A DNA stretch of 64,000 nt from Nocardia macrotermitis (GTDB taxonomy: Bacteria > Actinomycetota > Actinomycetes > Mycobacteriales > Mycobacteriaceae): assembly GCF_009604405.1 (NCBI RefSeq), contig NZ_WEGK01000011.1:241958-305957 (forward strand), read 5' to 3'. Made by a program: the position numbers and the translations under genes. This document shows, piece by piece, positions 8,505-17,460 of this stretch. The notes below the pieces were generated by a model. It did not search any database and was not told the origin of the DNA. It worked only from the letters and a program-made list of their open reading frames with translations. The stretch's first letter is position 1. Each line of letters begins with the position of its first letter.

Positions 8505-8861
8505 TCATGTCCGCGGCGTGTGACCCCGGTTGACGACGAGTGCGGCGGCCGGTGAGGTCGGTGCGGGGGAGGGGCGCTGCCGGGCCGTCGGTCGCGGCAG
8601 GATCGGCGGGGTCGACGCGGGTACGTGCGTCGAGGAATCCTCCGGCGGGACCGTCGAGGAGGTGGGTGAGACGGGTGGCGGTGAGCTCCGGCTCGTCGAA
8701 CTCTGACTCGTCCCGGTCGGCGGTCCGGTGCCGGGCGTCGATGAGGTCGGTGTCGGTTGCGCGGCCACCAGTGCGCCGCCGCAGAGGGACAGGGTCAGCG
8801 CCGACCCGGCCGCGACGATCCGCGCCGACCCGAATCGTTCCCGCGTCCCGAACCTCTGCAT
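8505..8861 (-). CDS. Small secreted Pro/Ser/Thr-rich protein of unknown function
   Basis: A 118-residue frame starting at an ATG at 8861 with GAAGGGACGG upstream. A basic N-terminus (RFGTRERFGSAR) is followed by a hydrophobic stretch (IVAAGSALTLSLCGGALVAA) that looks like a Sec signal peptide or anchor; the rest is low-complexity Pro/Ser/Thr (about residues 36-100), as in cell-wall-spanning or O-mannosylated actinobacterial proteins. No domain is recognised. The low complexity means the frame could still be spurious; the signal-like segment and the RBS argue for a gene. Confidence 0.45.
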   Translation of the reverse strand: MQRFGTRERFGSARIVAAGSALTLSLCGGALVAAQPTPTSSTPGTGPPTGTSQSSTSRSSPPPVSPTSSTVPPEDSSTHVPASTPPILPRPTARQRPSPAPTSPAAALVVNRGHTPRT

Positions 8862-8932
8862 GAACCGTCCCTTCGTCGCAGCGGCGGGCTGCCGCGTCCG
8901 GCGATTGTCGGCCGCGCGTCCGGTGAAACGTG

Positions 8933-8955
8933 GGCGGCGCGCCCGACGCGCCGCC
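8933..8955 (-). terminator. Hairpin after the metallopeptidase gene
   Basis: GGCGGCGCG (8933-8941) and CGCGCCGCC (8947-8955) form a perfect 9-bp stem with a 5-nt loop, about 70 bp past the stop of the minus-strand metallopeptidase. Confidence 0.45.
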
Positions 8956-9024
8956 GCACACCACCGGAACCGGACGAACGGACGAATCCGGATCGGGTAC
9001 CCGGACCGCGGCTGTTCCGACGAC

Positions 9025-9948
9025 TCAGCGATACGCCGGAGGATTGTCCAGGTTGGTCGCCGAGAACGTGTCGCACGCCTTCACCTGGCCGTTGTGATAT
9101 CCGGTGAGGAACCACTTCTGCCGTTCGGACGAGGAGCCGTGCGTCCAGGACTCGGGATTGGTCCGGCCGGTGGCCGCCTTCTGGATCCGGTCGTCGCCGA
9201 CCGACGAGGCGGCCGAGAGCGCGTCCTGAATATCCTTGTTGGACAACGGCTTCAGGAACGGTTGGTTGCTGCCGGGCGCGGGCAGCTTGTCGGCGTAGGA
9301 GGCCCACAACCCGGCGTAGCAGTCGGCCTGCAATTCCAGCCGCACCGATCCGGAGGTGGCGCCCTGCGCGGATTTCGCGGCCCGGCCCGAATCACCGAGC
9401 AGGTTCTGGATGTGGTGGCCGACCTCGTGCGCGACCACGTACTCCTGCGCCAGCGGCCCGCCGCTGGAACCGAACTTGTCGACCAGCTCCTGGAAGAAGC
9501 TGGTGTCGAAATACGCGGTGTGATCGGCGGGGCAGTAGAACGGCCCGACCGCCGTGGTGGCCCGGCCGCAGCCGCCGGTGGACACCGCGCCGGTGAACAA
9601 CCGCACCTTGGGCGCGGCGTACTTGGTGCCGGTCTGCTGCGGAAGTTTGCTGCCCCACACCGAATCCAGGCTCTGCGCGGTCAGCACCACCCGGCAGTCG
9701 ACGTACTTGTTCGCGTCCGCGCCGGTCTTGCAGTGCGCGGGCGTCTTGGCGCCGGCGGCGGACTGGGTGCTGGTCGTGCCGCCGGTCACCTCGCGCAGCA
9801 GCGAGCCCGGATCCCCGCCGAACACCAGTGCCAGCACCAGCACGATCAGACCGCCCGCGCCACCGAGCGCGATCTTCCCGCCCATTCCCGGGCCGCCGCC
9901 CGAGGAGACCCGATCCGGATCGATCTGCATGCCCTCGTTGAAGGTCAT
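9025..9948 (-). CDS. YpfJ-type neutral zinc metallopeptidase, membrane-anchored
   Basis: A 307-residue protein of the putative neutral zinc metallopeptidase (YpfJ/KPN_02809) family. After a short Gly-rich cytoplasmic tail, one membrane segment lies at about residues 25-43 (IALGGAGGLIVLVLALVFGG); the extracytoplasmic domain contains the zinc motif HEVGH (174-178) with GHHIQNLLG after it, and paired cysteines. The substrate is unknown. The start MTFNEGMQID (ATG at 9948, after GAGAGGGCC) is chosen because the family starts this way; an in-frame upstream ATG at 10032 adds a non-conserved stretch. It is divergent from aspS, the same neighbourhood as Rv2575/aspS in M. tuberculosis. Confidence 0.9.
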   Translation of the reverse strand: MTFNEGMQIDPDRVSSGGGPGMGGKIALGGAGGLIVLVLALVFGGDPGSLLREVTGGTTSTQSAAGAKTPAHCKTGADANKYVDCRVVLTAQSLDSVWGSKLPQQTGTKYAAPKVRLFTGAVSTGGCGRATTAVGPFYCPADHTAYFDTSFFQELVDKFGSSGGPLAQEYVVAHEVGHHIQNLLGDSGRAAKSAQGATSGSVRLELQADCYAGLWASYADKLPAPGSNQPFLKPLSNKDIQDALSAASSVGDDRIQKAATGRTNPESWTHGSSSERQKWFLTGYHNGQVKACDTFSATNLDNPPAYR

Positions 9949-10151
9949 CCCGTGGCCCTCTCGCCCGTTCGATTCGTTGTGCCGCCGCGCGATCCGGTCG
10001 GTCCGGGCCGCGCGCGGACTACAGCTTGACACGGGGGCGGCGGATATCGGTTGCCGACCGGTGAACGCATCTCTTTAGGATGAAGACGATCAACCACAGT
10101 CCTGCGATGCACCGTAGCCCCAGCGTGCATCGACCCGTCGAAAGGAATCCC

Positions 10152-11975
10152 GTGCTGCGCACCCACTTGGCAGGTTCGCTGCGAAGCGAACACGCCGGTC
10201 TGACCGTGACCCTCACCGGTTGGGTGGCTCGCCGTCGAGACCACGGTGGCGTGATCTTCATCGATCTGCGCGATGCGTCGGGTGTGGCGCAGGTGGTGTT
10301 CCGCGAGGGTGCTCCCGCCGAACAGGCGCACCGGTTGCGCGCGGAGTACTGCGTGCAGGTGACCGGCGTGGTCGAGCCGCGGCCCGAGGGCAGCGAGAAC
10401 CCGAATCTGCCGACCGGCGCGATCGAGGTGAACGTCAGCGAACTGGTCGTGCTGAACGAGGCCGCGCCGCTGCCGTTCCAGCTCGACGAGCAGCCCGGCG
10501 AAGAGGCCCGGCTGAAGTACCGCTACCTGGACCTGCGTCGCGAGGGCCCGGCGCACGCCATCCGGCTGCGGTCGCAGGTCAACGCCGCCGCCCGCGCGGT
10601 GCTGGCCGACCACGCGTTCGTCGAGGTCGAGACCCCGACCATGACCCGCTCCACGCCCGAGGGCGCGCGCGACTTCCTGGTCCCGGCCCGCTTGCAGCCC
10701 GGTAAGTTCTACGCGCTGCCGCAGAGCCCGCAGCTGTTCAAGCAGTTGCTGATGGTTTCCGGGATCGAGCGGTACTACCAGATCGCGCGCTGCTACCGCG
10801 ACGAGGACTTCCGCGCCGACCGGCAGCCCGAGTTCACCCAGCTCGACGTCGAGATGAGCTTCGTGAGCCAGGAGGACGTCATCCTGCTGGCCGAGGATGT
10901 GCTGGCCGCGCTGTGGAAGCTGGTCGGCTACGAGATCCCCACGCCGATCGCGCACATGACCTACGCCGAGGCGATGCGCCGGTTCGGCAGCGACAAGCCG
11001 GATCTGCGGTTCGGTGTCGAGATCACCGAGTGCGCCGAGTATTTCGCCCAGACGCCGTTCCGGGTGTTCCAGGCGCCGTACGTCGGCGCGGTGGTGATGC
11101 CCGGCGGTGCGAGCCAGCCGCGTCGGCAGCTCGATGCCTGGCAGGAGTGGGCCAAGCAGCGCGGTGCGAAGGGGCTGGCCTACATCCTGGTCAACGAGGA
11201 CGGCACGCTGGGCGGGCCGGTGGCCAAGAACCTCACCGACGCCGAACGTGAGGGTCTGGCCAAGCACGTCGGCGCGGAACCGGGGGACTGCGTGTTCTTC
11301 GCCGCCGGTGAGACCAAGGCGCAGCGCGCGCTGCTGGGCGCGGCGCGCGGCGAGATCGCCCGCAAGTGCGGACTGATCGACGAGAACGCCTGGGCGTTCG
11401 TCTGGATCGTGGACGCGCCGATGTTCGAACCGGCCGCCGACGCGACCGCGAGTGGCGATGTGGCCCTTGGCCATTCGGCCTGGACCGCGGTGCACCACGC
11501 GTTCACCTCGCCCCGGCCCGAATCGCTGGACACCTTCGACACCGATCCGGGCGCGGCGCTGGCCTACGCCTACGACATCGTCTGCAACGGTAACGAGATC
11601 GGTGGCGGTTCCATCCGTATCCACCGTCGTGACGTGCAGGAACGGGTGTTCAAGGTGATGGGCATCAGCCACGACGAGGCGCAGGAGAAGTTCGGCTTCC
11701 TGCTCGACGCGTTCTCCTACGGCGCGCCGCCGCACGGCGGTATCGCCTTCGGCTGGGACCGCATCACCGCGCTGTTGGCCGGGGTGGATTCGATTCGCGA
11801 GGTCATCGCGTTCCCGAAGTCCGGTGGCGGCGTGGACCCGCTCACCGAGGCGCCCGCGCCGATCACCCGGCAGCAGCGCAAGGAGGCCGGGCTCGAGGTC
11901 GTCCTCGACGAGAACGGCAACCCGGTGGCCGCGGACAAGAAGGCCGCGCAGCGCGAGGACACCGAGAAGAAGTGA
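10152..11975 (+). CDS. aspS: Aspartyl-tRNA synthetase (bacterial type)
   Basis: A 607-residue class II synthetase that charges tRNA with aspartate. It has an N-terminal OB-fold anticodon-binding domain (TLTGWVARRRDHGGVIFIDLRD, residues 25-50), class II motif 2 (RYYQIARCYRDEDFRADRQPEFTQLDVE), the bacterial GAD insertion, and motif 3 near the C-terminus (GGIAFGWDRITALLAG). Actinobacterial enzymes of this type are often non-discriminating (also forming Asp-tRNA-Asn for GatCAB); that cannot be decided here. The GTG at 10152 (MLRTHLAG, AAAGGA upstream) is used; an ATG at 10080 would add 24 non-conserved residues. Confidence 0.95.
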   Translation: MLRTHLAGSLRSEHAGLTVTLTGWVARRRDHGGVIFIDLRDASGVAQVVFREGAPAEQAHRLRAEYCVQVTGVVEPRPEGSENPNLPTGAIEVNVSELVVLNEAAPLPFQLDEQPGEEARLKYRYLDLRREGPAHAIRLRSQVNAAARAVLADHAFVEVETPTMTRSTPEGARDFLVPARLQPGKFYALPQSPQLFKQLLMVSGIERYYQIARCYRDEDFRADRQPEFTQLDVEMSFVSQEDVILLAEDVLAALWKLVGYEIPTPIAHMTYAEAMRRFGSDKPDLRFGVEITECAEYFAQTPFRVFQAPYVGAVVMPGGASQPRRQLDAWQEWAKQRGAKGLAYILVNEDGTLGGPVAKNLTDAEREGLAKHVGAEPGDCVFFAAGETKAQRALLGAARGEIARKCGLIDENAWAFVWIVDAPMFEPAADATASGDVALGHSAWTAVHHAFTSPRPESLDTFDTDPGAALAYAYDIVCNGNEIGGGSIRIHRRDVQERVFKVMGISHDEAQEKFGFLLDAFSYGAPPHGGIAFGWDRITALLAGVDSIREVIAFPKSGGGVDPLTEAPAPITRQQRKEAGLEVVLDENGNPVAADKKAAQREDTEKK

Positions 11976-12069
11976 CCGTGGTGTGCCCGGATCGGTTCGT
12001 CCGGTCCGGGTTCACTTGTCCGGCAAGTGATCTCGGGTCGGTCCGGGGCGAAGCTGAGGCGGGAGAATC

Positions 12070-13026
12070 GTGCTGCACGTCCGGGTGATCTGCCCGTCCG
12101 ATACGACCGAGGCGGCCCTGGCCGCACTGCGCGCCGAACCCGGCGCGACGCTGATCACGGTGCAGCGCGGTGCGGCCGTCGAACCGGCGGGGGACGTCCT
12201 CGCCGCCGACGTCGCGCGCGAATCGGTCAACGACGTGGTCGCGGCCCTGGAGGCCCTGGGCATCAGCCGCGACGGCGGTATCGTGCTCGGGCCGATCGAT
12301 ACGACGCTGTCGGAGTCGGCGGATCGGGCGGTCGCCGAGGCCCCGGGCGATCCGTCCGACGCGGTCGTCTGGCAGGCGCTGCTGGCCGAGACCCGGGACG
12401 AGTCCACGCTCAGCCCGGCGTTCCTGGCGTTCATCACGATCGCGTGCCTGCTCGCCGCGGTCGGTGTCGCGACCGATTCGCCGGTGACGATCGTCGGCGC
12501 GATGGTGGTGGGACCGGAGTTCGGGCCGCTGGCCGCGCTCGCGGTGTCGTTGGTGCGCAAGGATTTCGCGCTGGCCCGGCGTTCGGCGCTGGCGCTGGTC
12601 GTCGGATTCGCCGTGGCCATGGTGATTACCTGGGTGGCCACGCTGGTGTGGGAACAGTTCGGCTGGCTGACCCTGGACAGCGTGGACCGGATCCACAACG
12701 TGGAGTTCATCTATCAGGTGGGGCCGTTCTCACTGGTCGTCGCGCTGCTCGCGGGCGCGGCCGGGATGCTGTCGCTGGTGACCTCGAAATCGGCTGCGCT
12801 GGTTGGGGTTTTCATCTCGGTGACCACGATCCCGGCGGCCGGTTTCGCGGTGGTGGCCGCGACGGTCGGCGAGTGGAGCAAGGCGTTCGAGTCGATCGGT
12901 CAGCTCGGCGTGAACATGGTCGGGATCGTGATCGCCGGATGGATCGTGTTGCAGTTGCGCCCTCGCCACGGCAGCGAGGGCGGACCGCTGGATCGCCTCA
13001 AACGTTGGTGGATCTCCGCGGGCTGA
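12070..13026 (+). CDS. DUF389 (TIGR00341 family) membrane protein
   Basis: A 318-residue protein. Its N-terminal soluble part (residues 1-100, starting MLHVRVICPSDTTEAAL) has an ACT-like look; LSPAFLAFITIACLLAAVGVATDSPVTIVGAMVVGPEFGPLAALAVSLV (near 115-165) is the DUF389 signature. About five membrane helices follow. Function is unknown for the family. Translation starts at GTG with AGGCGGGAG upstream. It is convergent with the next gene and shares a terminator that spans both stop codons. Confidence 0.88.
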   Translation: MLHVRVICPSDTTEAALAALRAEPGATLITVQRGAAVEPAGDVLAADVARESVNDVVAALEALGISRDGGIVLGPIDTTLSESADRAVAEAPGDPSDAVVWQALLAETRDESTLSPAFLAFITIACLLAAVGVATDSPVTIVGAMVVGPEFGPLAALAVSLVRKDFALARRSALALVVGFAVAMVITWVATLVWEQFGWLTLDSVDRIHNVEFIYQVGPFSLVVALLAGAAGMLSLVTSKSAALVGVFISVTTIPAAGFAVVAATVGEWSKAFESIGQLGVNMVGIVIAGWIVLQLRPRHGSEGGPLDRLKRWWISAG

Positions 13027-13050
13027 TCGGCCCGGGGCTACCGATCAGCC
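13021..13050. terminator. Bidirectional terminator overlapping both stop codons
   Basis: GGCTGATCGG (13021-13030) and CCGATCAGCC (13041-13050) are a perfect 10-bp inverted repeat with a 10-nt GC-rich loop. The TGA of the DUF389 gene (13024-13026) lies in the left arm and the stop of the convergent gene (13045-13047) in the right arm. Confidence 0.7.
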
Positions 13051-14148
13051 CAGGGTCAGGCCGTCGGTGAGCGCGCGATAGCAGTAGGTCAGCGCCATCA
13101 CCGAGATCGGGCCGACCAGCAGCAGGCTCAGCGAGCAGACGATCAATCCGATCGTCCCGGCGATGATCATGCCGATCAGGCAGACCACCAGCGCGGCCAT
13201 GGTCATGAACAGCACCGACAGGGCCAGCAGCGCGGACTTGCCGAAGTCCGAGAGCACCAGCCGCACACTGGACCGGATCGCGGCGATCGGATTCTGATCC
13301 TGATCGATCACGAAGTGCAGCGCGAACATGCACAGGAAGCCGATCGCGATCGAGGCCAGCACCCCCAGCACGGTCGCCAGCGCCGCGGACAGCAGGCCGA
13401 ACACCACCGACATCACGATCATCGCCAGCACGCTGCTCGCGAAGACGGCCAGCGCGCACAGCAGTACGTTGCCCGCGTTGACGAATCCGAAGAAGGCCTG
13501 GAAATCCGGTGGGGTGCCGTCGGTTTCGTAGAGCGCGCCGCGAATCATGGCCGCCTGCAACAACCAGACCACGACCGCGACGATCAGGAAGATCAGCAGC
13601 AGCGGAATCAGCGAGTTGATCCCGGCGACCCGGACCACCACCATCGCCGCGAGGTAGGCGACGAAACCGACCAGCGTGATGGAGATCCACGGAATCGGGT
13701 TGGCGCGCAAGCGTTCCCAGCCGTATCCGAGTGCGCGTCCGATGCTCAGCCCGACAGGCGCGGGCGCGGGGAATCCGTACGGCTGCTGGCCCGGCGTGGT
13801 GCTCTGCGGCATCCCGGGGGGCATCGTGCCGGGGATGTAACCCTGGCCGGTGTTGGGGTCGTAACCCTGGTTCGGGGTGTAACCCGTGTTCGGGTCGTAA
13901 CCCGGCGTCGGCCCGGGGGCGTAGCCCTGGCCGGGCGTGGTCGGCGGGCCGTATCCGGGCTGTGACCGGCCGTAACCCGACGGCTGGCCGTATCCGGGGC
14001 CGGGTCCGGAGACCGGCGGCGGCGCGGGCTGCGGAGTCGGCGCCGGCGTCGCGCCGAAGACCGGGGGCGGCGGCGGGGCGGCGGCGGTGGTCGGTCTCGA
14101 GGTGCCTTCCCCGGATGTGCCGGGCGCGGGGTGCGGGGTCTCGGTCAT
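13045..14148 (-). CDS. Pro/Gly/Tyr-rich N-tail integral membrane protein (Rv2560-like)
   Basis: A 367-residue protein. The first 150 residues are a disordered cytoplasmic tail rich in Pro, Gly and Tyr with degenerate GYxPx repeats (GYDPNTGYTPNQGYDPNTGQ). The C-terminal 210 residues hold about five or six membrane helices starting at WISITLVGFVAYLAAMVVV, in the style of YciC/DUF7847-like glycerophosphoryl-diesterase-type membrane domains. M. tuberculosis has a similar Pro/Gly-rich membrane protein (Rv2560) beside rarA, as here. The ATG at 14148 has AAAGGT upstream; an in-frame ATG at 14235 would add unlikely sequence. Function unknown. Confidence 0.85.
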   Translation of the reverse strand: MTETPHPAPGTSGEGTSRPTTAAAPPPPPVFGATPAPTPQPAPPPVSGPGPGYGQPSGYGRSQPGYGPPTTPGQGYAPGPTPGYDPNTGYTPNQGYDPNTGQGYIPGTMPPGMPQSTTPGQQPYGFPAPAPVGLSIGRALGYGWERLRANPIPWISITLVGFVAYLAAMVVVRVAGINSLIPLLLIFLIVAVVVWLLQAAMIRGALYETDGTPPDFQAFFGFVNAGNVLLCALAVFASSVLAMIVMSVVFGLLSAALATVLGVLASIAIGFLCMFALHFVIDQDQNPIAAIRSSVRLVLSDFGKSALLALSVLFMTMAALVVCLIGMIIAGTIGLIVCSLSLLLVGPISVMALTYCYRALTDGLTLG

Positions 14149-14433
14149 CGTGGGGACCTTTCGAATCACCTGGGTTTCAGTGTGGCGCACAGCAGTTGGC
14201 TTTCGACACAACCGGAACGCGCCGCATCGTGTCAAGCAGCCTCAATGATATTCCTGTCCGAAATGTCGTAATCCCTGGTGGGGCAGGATGATCCTGGACG
14301 ACGAGCACGTCGTGTGCGGACGTCCAGCCTCTCCCGGCGACAGCGCGCGCTGCGCCGAGACACGCCGGACGACGCGCGAAAGGTTGTGGAACCGCTCGCT
14401 GAAAGTGACCTGGAGCGAGTAACTTGGATCGCG

Positions 14434-15603
14434 ATGACCGCACTATTGGCCGAACGCGCCACCGAAGTCGTGTCCGCGGCACAGCATTTGCTCACAAAGC
14501 GAATGGGTGCTCCGGTGAAGCTCAGCGATCCGATCGAGCTCGGCGGAAGTGGCAGGACGACGGTTCTACGAGTGCGTGTCGCGGAGAACGCGTTTTCCCT
14601 TCCGCGCACGCTCATCGTCAAACAACTCCGCGGTGCGGCGCAGGATCGCCGCATCGGCGGTCTCGCGCCCGGTGTGGCGAGTATCGACGCGGCGTTCCTG
14701 CGCGAGGCGGTGTCCTACCAGTTCACCACCGCGCTGAGCAGCCGCCATCGCCCCGGCGCGTATCTGCTGGCGCACGACCTGTCCGCGCGGCTGCTGATCC
14801 TGAGCGATCTGGGCGAGAACGCGTCGCTCACCACGGTGTTGCAGTCGGGCGCCGAACCGGCCAGCCGCAATGCGCTGATGGCGTTCGCGCAGGCGATGGG
14901 CCGCATGCACGCGGCCACCGTCGGCCGCGAGCCCGATTTCGTCGCGCTGCTGCGTCGCGTCGACGTGGTGCATCGGGTGGACGGGATCGCCCAGCAGGCC
15001 GAGGCCGCGATCGGCGAGGTGCCCGGCATGCTGCGGCGCGAGCTGAACATCGAGGTGCCCGGCGAGATAGCCGAACGCATCGTCGCGGGCAACCGGCTGT
15101 TCTCGGCCGGACGCTACCGCGCGTTCAGCCCCTCGGATCTGTGCCCGGACAACGTCATCCTCAATGCCGAGGGCGCGCGGTTCCTGGACTACGAGTGGGG
15201 CGGCTTCCGCGACGCGACGCTGGATATCGCCTACGCGCTGGTCTCCTTCCCGGGCTGCCTGTGCGATGTGGAACTCTCCCGCGAACGTGCCCGGCAGCTG
15301 GTGGAGGCGTGGCGTTCGGAGGTGGTCGGCGTCTGGCCCGCCCTCGCCGACGACGACGTGCTGGCCGAGCGGATCCTCGAGGCGCGGCTGATCTGGGTCT
15401 GGCTGACCACGTACTGGTTCCTGCCCGCCGATCACGCCCGCATCGCCGCCGCCCGCGAACACGGCCTGTCGATTCCGCGTTCGGCGGCGCTGATCAACCG
15501 CTGGGTCGCGCTGGCCGAGGATGCCCGGAGCGTCGGCGACGACATTCTGGGTGATTTCGCCGAGCATGTGTCGGCGACTCTCGAAGAGCGCTGGGAAGAG
15601 TAA
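14434..15603 (+). CDS. Aminoglycoside-phosphotransferase-fold kinase of unknown substrate
   Basis: A 389-residue protein kinase-like/APH-fold enzyme. Substrate unknown. N-lobe: GRTTVLRVRVAENAF and LIVKQLR (likely ATP-binding lysine). C-lobe: FSPSDLCPDNVIL, where the usual HxDxxxxN Brenner motif reads SPSDLCPDN, keeping Asp and Asn but replacing the first His; then FLDYEWGGFRDATLDIAY, the metal-binding DxE/D motif. The ATG at 14434 is preferred because a TAACTT -10 element (14420-14425) lies 8 nt before it, giving a leaderless transcript; an in-frame GTG at 14386 and an ATG at 14278 would add unconserved residues. Resistance to a drug should not be assumed. Confidence 0.8.
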   Translation: MTALLAERATEVVSAAQHLLTKRMGAPVKLSDPIELGGSGRTTVLRVRVAENAFSLPRTLIVKQLRGAAQDRRIGGLAPGVASIDAAFLREAVSYQFTTALSSRHRPGAYLLAHDLSARLLILSDLGENASLTTVLQSGAEPASRNALMAFAQAMGRMHAATVGREPDFVALLRRVDVVHRVDGIAQQAEAAIGEVPGMLRRELNIEVPGEIAERIVAGNRLFSAGRYRAFSPSDLCPDNVILNAEGARFLDYEWGGFRDATLDIAYALVSFPGCLCDVELSRERARQLVEAWRSEVVGVWPALADDDVLAERILEARLIWVWLTTYWFLPADHARIAAAREHGLSIPRSAALINRWVALAEDARSVGDDILGDFAEHVSATLEERWEE

Positions 15604-15660
15604 GAGCCCTTCTCGAGTCGGGGCGGGCTGCGGCGACGGCGTTTCGACGGGGCCGGGTGA

Positions 15661-16608
15661 TCAGGCCGGTCGCGGGCCGATGATGGACGCCCGCTCCATG
15701 ATGCGGATCTGCGGCCAGTAGTCGCTGGTGGCGTAGTGCTGCACCGCGCGGTTGTCCCAGAACGCGACGGTGTGCGGCTGCCAGTGCAGGCGGACCTGGT
15801 GTTCGGGGTAGTCGGCCTGGCGGCACAGCCGGTCCAGCAGTTCGCGACTCTCCTCGAACGTCCGGCCCCCGAAATGGTCGGTGAAGATCCGGTTGACGTA
15901 CAGATGCCTGCGACCGGTGGCCGCGTGGGTGCACACCACGGGATGTTCCACGCTGGGATGTTCGGCGCGCATGCGTTCGCGCACGTCGGGGGTGGCGAAA
16001 TGGCCGAAGGCGCGGGTGAAATCGTGCACCGCGGTGAGTTCGTCGGCGAGTGCGCGGGTGTCCTCGTCCAGGGCGGCGTAGGCGGCGTACATATCGGAGA
16101 ACAGGGTGTCGCCGCCGACCTCGGGCACCGAGATCGCGTGCAGGATCGCGCCCATCGACGGGAGCGGTCGCCAGGTCACGTCGTGATGCCAGGTGTTCTC
16201 CAGTCCGGCCACATCCGCACCCTTTTCGAAACGCACCAATTCGGGCTGATCGGAATTCGATCCGAGGGCCGGATGCACTTCCAGTTCGCCGAATCGGCGG
16301 GCAAATGCGACGTGCTGGGCCGATGTCATCGGCTGATCGCGGAAGAACAGCACCTTGTATTCGTGCAGCGCCCGTCGCAATTCCGCGACGATGTCGTCGG
16401 CCAGCGGTGCGCACAGATCGATACCGCTGATCTCGCCGCCGAGTGTGGTGCCGACCAGCCGGGCGTCGAAATGCTGCCAGCGCAGGGCGGTGAGGCGCTG
16501 GTGTTCGGCGGTCAGATGGGTGAACGGCCCGGACAGCAGGGGATATCCCGGCAGCTGGAACGGCCGCACCGTGGGTTCGGGGGCGGTGACGGCGGGTGCT
16601 TCGGTCAT
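15661..16608 (-). CDS. TauD/TfdA-family 2-oxoglutarate/Fe(II) dioxygenase
   Basis: A 315-residue dioxygenase. The iron facial triad is HxD in ENTWHHDVTW (near residue 139-142) and the distal His in WDNRAVQHYATSDY (near 285); a following Arg (IRIMERA) binds 2-oxoglutarate. HALGS-like HPALGSNSDQPELVRF and FFRDQPMT match taurine dioxygenase and alkylsulfatase (AtsK) relatives, so a sulfonate or sulfate ester substrate is possible but not shown. It is divergent from a TetR regulator across 66 bp that hold two palindromic operators, so expression is probably derepressed by the substrate. Confidence 0.92.
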   Translation of the reverse strand: MTEAPAVTAPEPTVRPFQLPGYPLLSGPFTHLTAEHQRLTALRWQHFDARLVGTTLGGEISGIDLCAPLADDIVAELRRALHEYKVLFFRDQPMTSAQHVAFARRFGELEVHPALGSNSDQPELVRFEKGADVAGLENTWHHDVTWRPLPSMGAILHAISVPEVGGDTLFSDMYAAYAALDEDTRALADELTAVHDFTRAFGHFATPDVRERMRAEHPSVEHPVVCTHAATGRRHLYVNRIFTDHFGGRTFEESRELLDRLCRQADYPEHQVRLHWQPHTVAFWDNRAVQHYATSDYWPQIRIMERASIIGPRPA

Positions 16609-16631
16609 TTCTGCTCCTTCGAACGGCGAGG

Positions 16632-16649
16632 TGTAGTCGGTCGACTACA
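16632..16649. promoter_or_regulatory. TetR operator 1 (TauD side)
   Basis: TGTAGTCGGTCGACTACA has perfect 8-bp arms around a 2-bp centre. It lies between the two divergent start codons, closer to the dioxygenase. Confidence 0.8.
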
Positions 16650-16665
16650 GTGGCGTATGCGCTAA

Positions 16666-16683
16666 TGTAGTCGCATGACTACA
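16666..16683. promoter_or_regulatory. TetR operator 2, overlapping the tetR start codon
   Basis: TGTAGTCGCATGACTACA repeats operator 1 with one arm mismatch, 34 bp away centre to centre. The ATG of the regulator (16675-16677) lies inside it, and a -10 element TAATGT (16663-16668) ends 6 nt before that ATG. The regulator's mRNA is therefore probably leaderless and autorepressed. Confidence 0.8.
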
Positions 16684-17334
16684 GATCGCGCAACAGGGCC
16701 GTCCGGAAGCGGTGACGCCCCGGTCGGACGGGATGCGGTCGTCTCGGCGGTGCTGACGCACGCGGCCGAGTTGTTCGCCGAGCGTGGTCCGGCCGCGACC
16801 TCCATCCGCGATATCGCCGAACGGGCCGGGGTCAATCACGGCCTGGTGTTCCGGCACTTCGGGGCCAAGGATCAGCTGGTGGCCCGGGTGCTCGAGAATC
16901 TGGCCTCGGAATCGCTTGCGGCACTGGATCGTTCGGTACCCGGTGATCGGTCGCCGCTGGACGACGCGCTGCGCCTGCATCTGACCGTGCTCGCGCGCAG
17001 CATCCTGGACGGGTATCCGGTCGCCCTGTTGCAGCGCGACTTCCCGGTGATCTCGCGGCTGATCGAGCGGGCCCGGCCGGTCCACGCATCGGATCGCGAC
17101 GCGTCGCTGGCGGTGGCCCACGTCGCGGCGTTGTCGCTGGGCTGGCAGCTGTTCGGGCCGTTCCTGCGGGGTGCGGCGGGCCTGGGGGAGATGACCGAGG
17201 CCGAGTTGCAGGGCGATATCGATTCCGTCGCGGCCCGTCTGCTGCTGTCCGGTCGCGACGATTCGCACCCGTCGGCCGATCCGCCCGGTCGCGCCGATCC
17301 GCCCGGTCGCGCCGATCCGCCGCCGCGGGACTGA
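16675..17334 (+). CDS. TetR-family regulator of the adjacent dioxygenase
   Basis: A 219-residue repressor. The helix-turn-helix is TSIRDIAERAGVNHGLVFRHFGAKDQL (near residues 42-68). The C-terminal ligand domain is divergent. The tail ends in a 6-residue repeat (ADPPGR ADPPGR ADPP) encoded by an 18-bp tandem DNA repeat around 17277-17325, probably disordered. It very likely represses both itself and the TauD-type gene through the operators at 16632-16649 and 16666-16683; the ligand is unknown. Confidence 0.9.
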   Translation: MTTDRATGPSGSGDAPVGRDAVVSAVLTHAAELFAERGPAATSIRDIAERAGVNHGLVFRHFGAKDQLVARVLENLASESLAALDRSVPGDRSPLDDALRLHLTVLARSILDGYPVALLQRDFPVISRLIERARPVHASDRDASLAVAHVAALSLGWQLFGPFLRGAAGLGEMTEAELQGDIDSVAARLLLSGRDDSHPSADPPGRADPPGRADPPPRD

Positions 17335-17460
17335 GGTGGCGGTCCGGGATGTCGGTGCACGTCGGTACGGTGATCGGTGTGTGGCGGAGTCGGGTGTGAC
17401 GCGGCAGGGCGCGGGACGTGAATCGTCGGCTGTGCGCGGGGAATCGGGTGAGGTGCGGTG

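Noticed and set aside
14434..15603. Aminoglycoside resistance gene
   Set aside because: The fold is APH-like, but the Brenner motif lacks its first His and nothing in the context suggests antibiotic modification.
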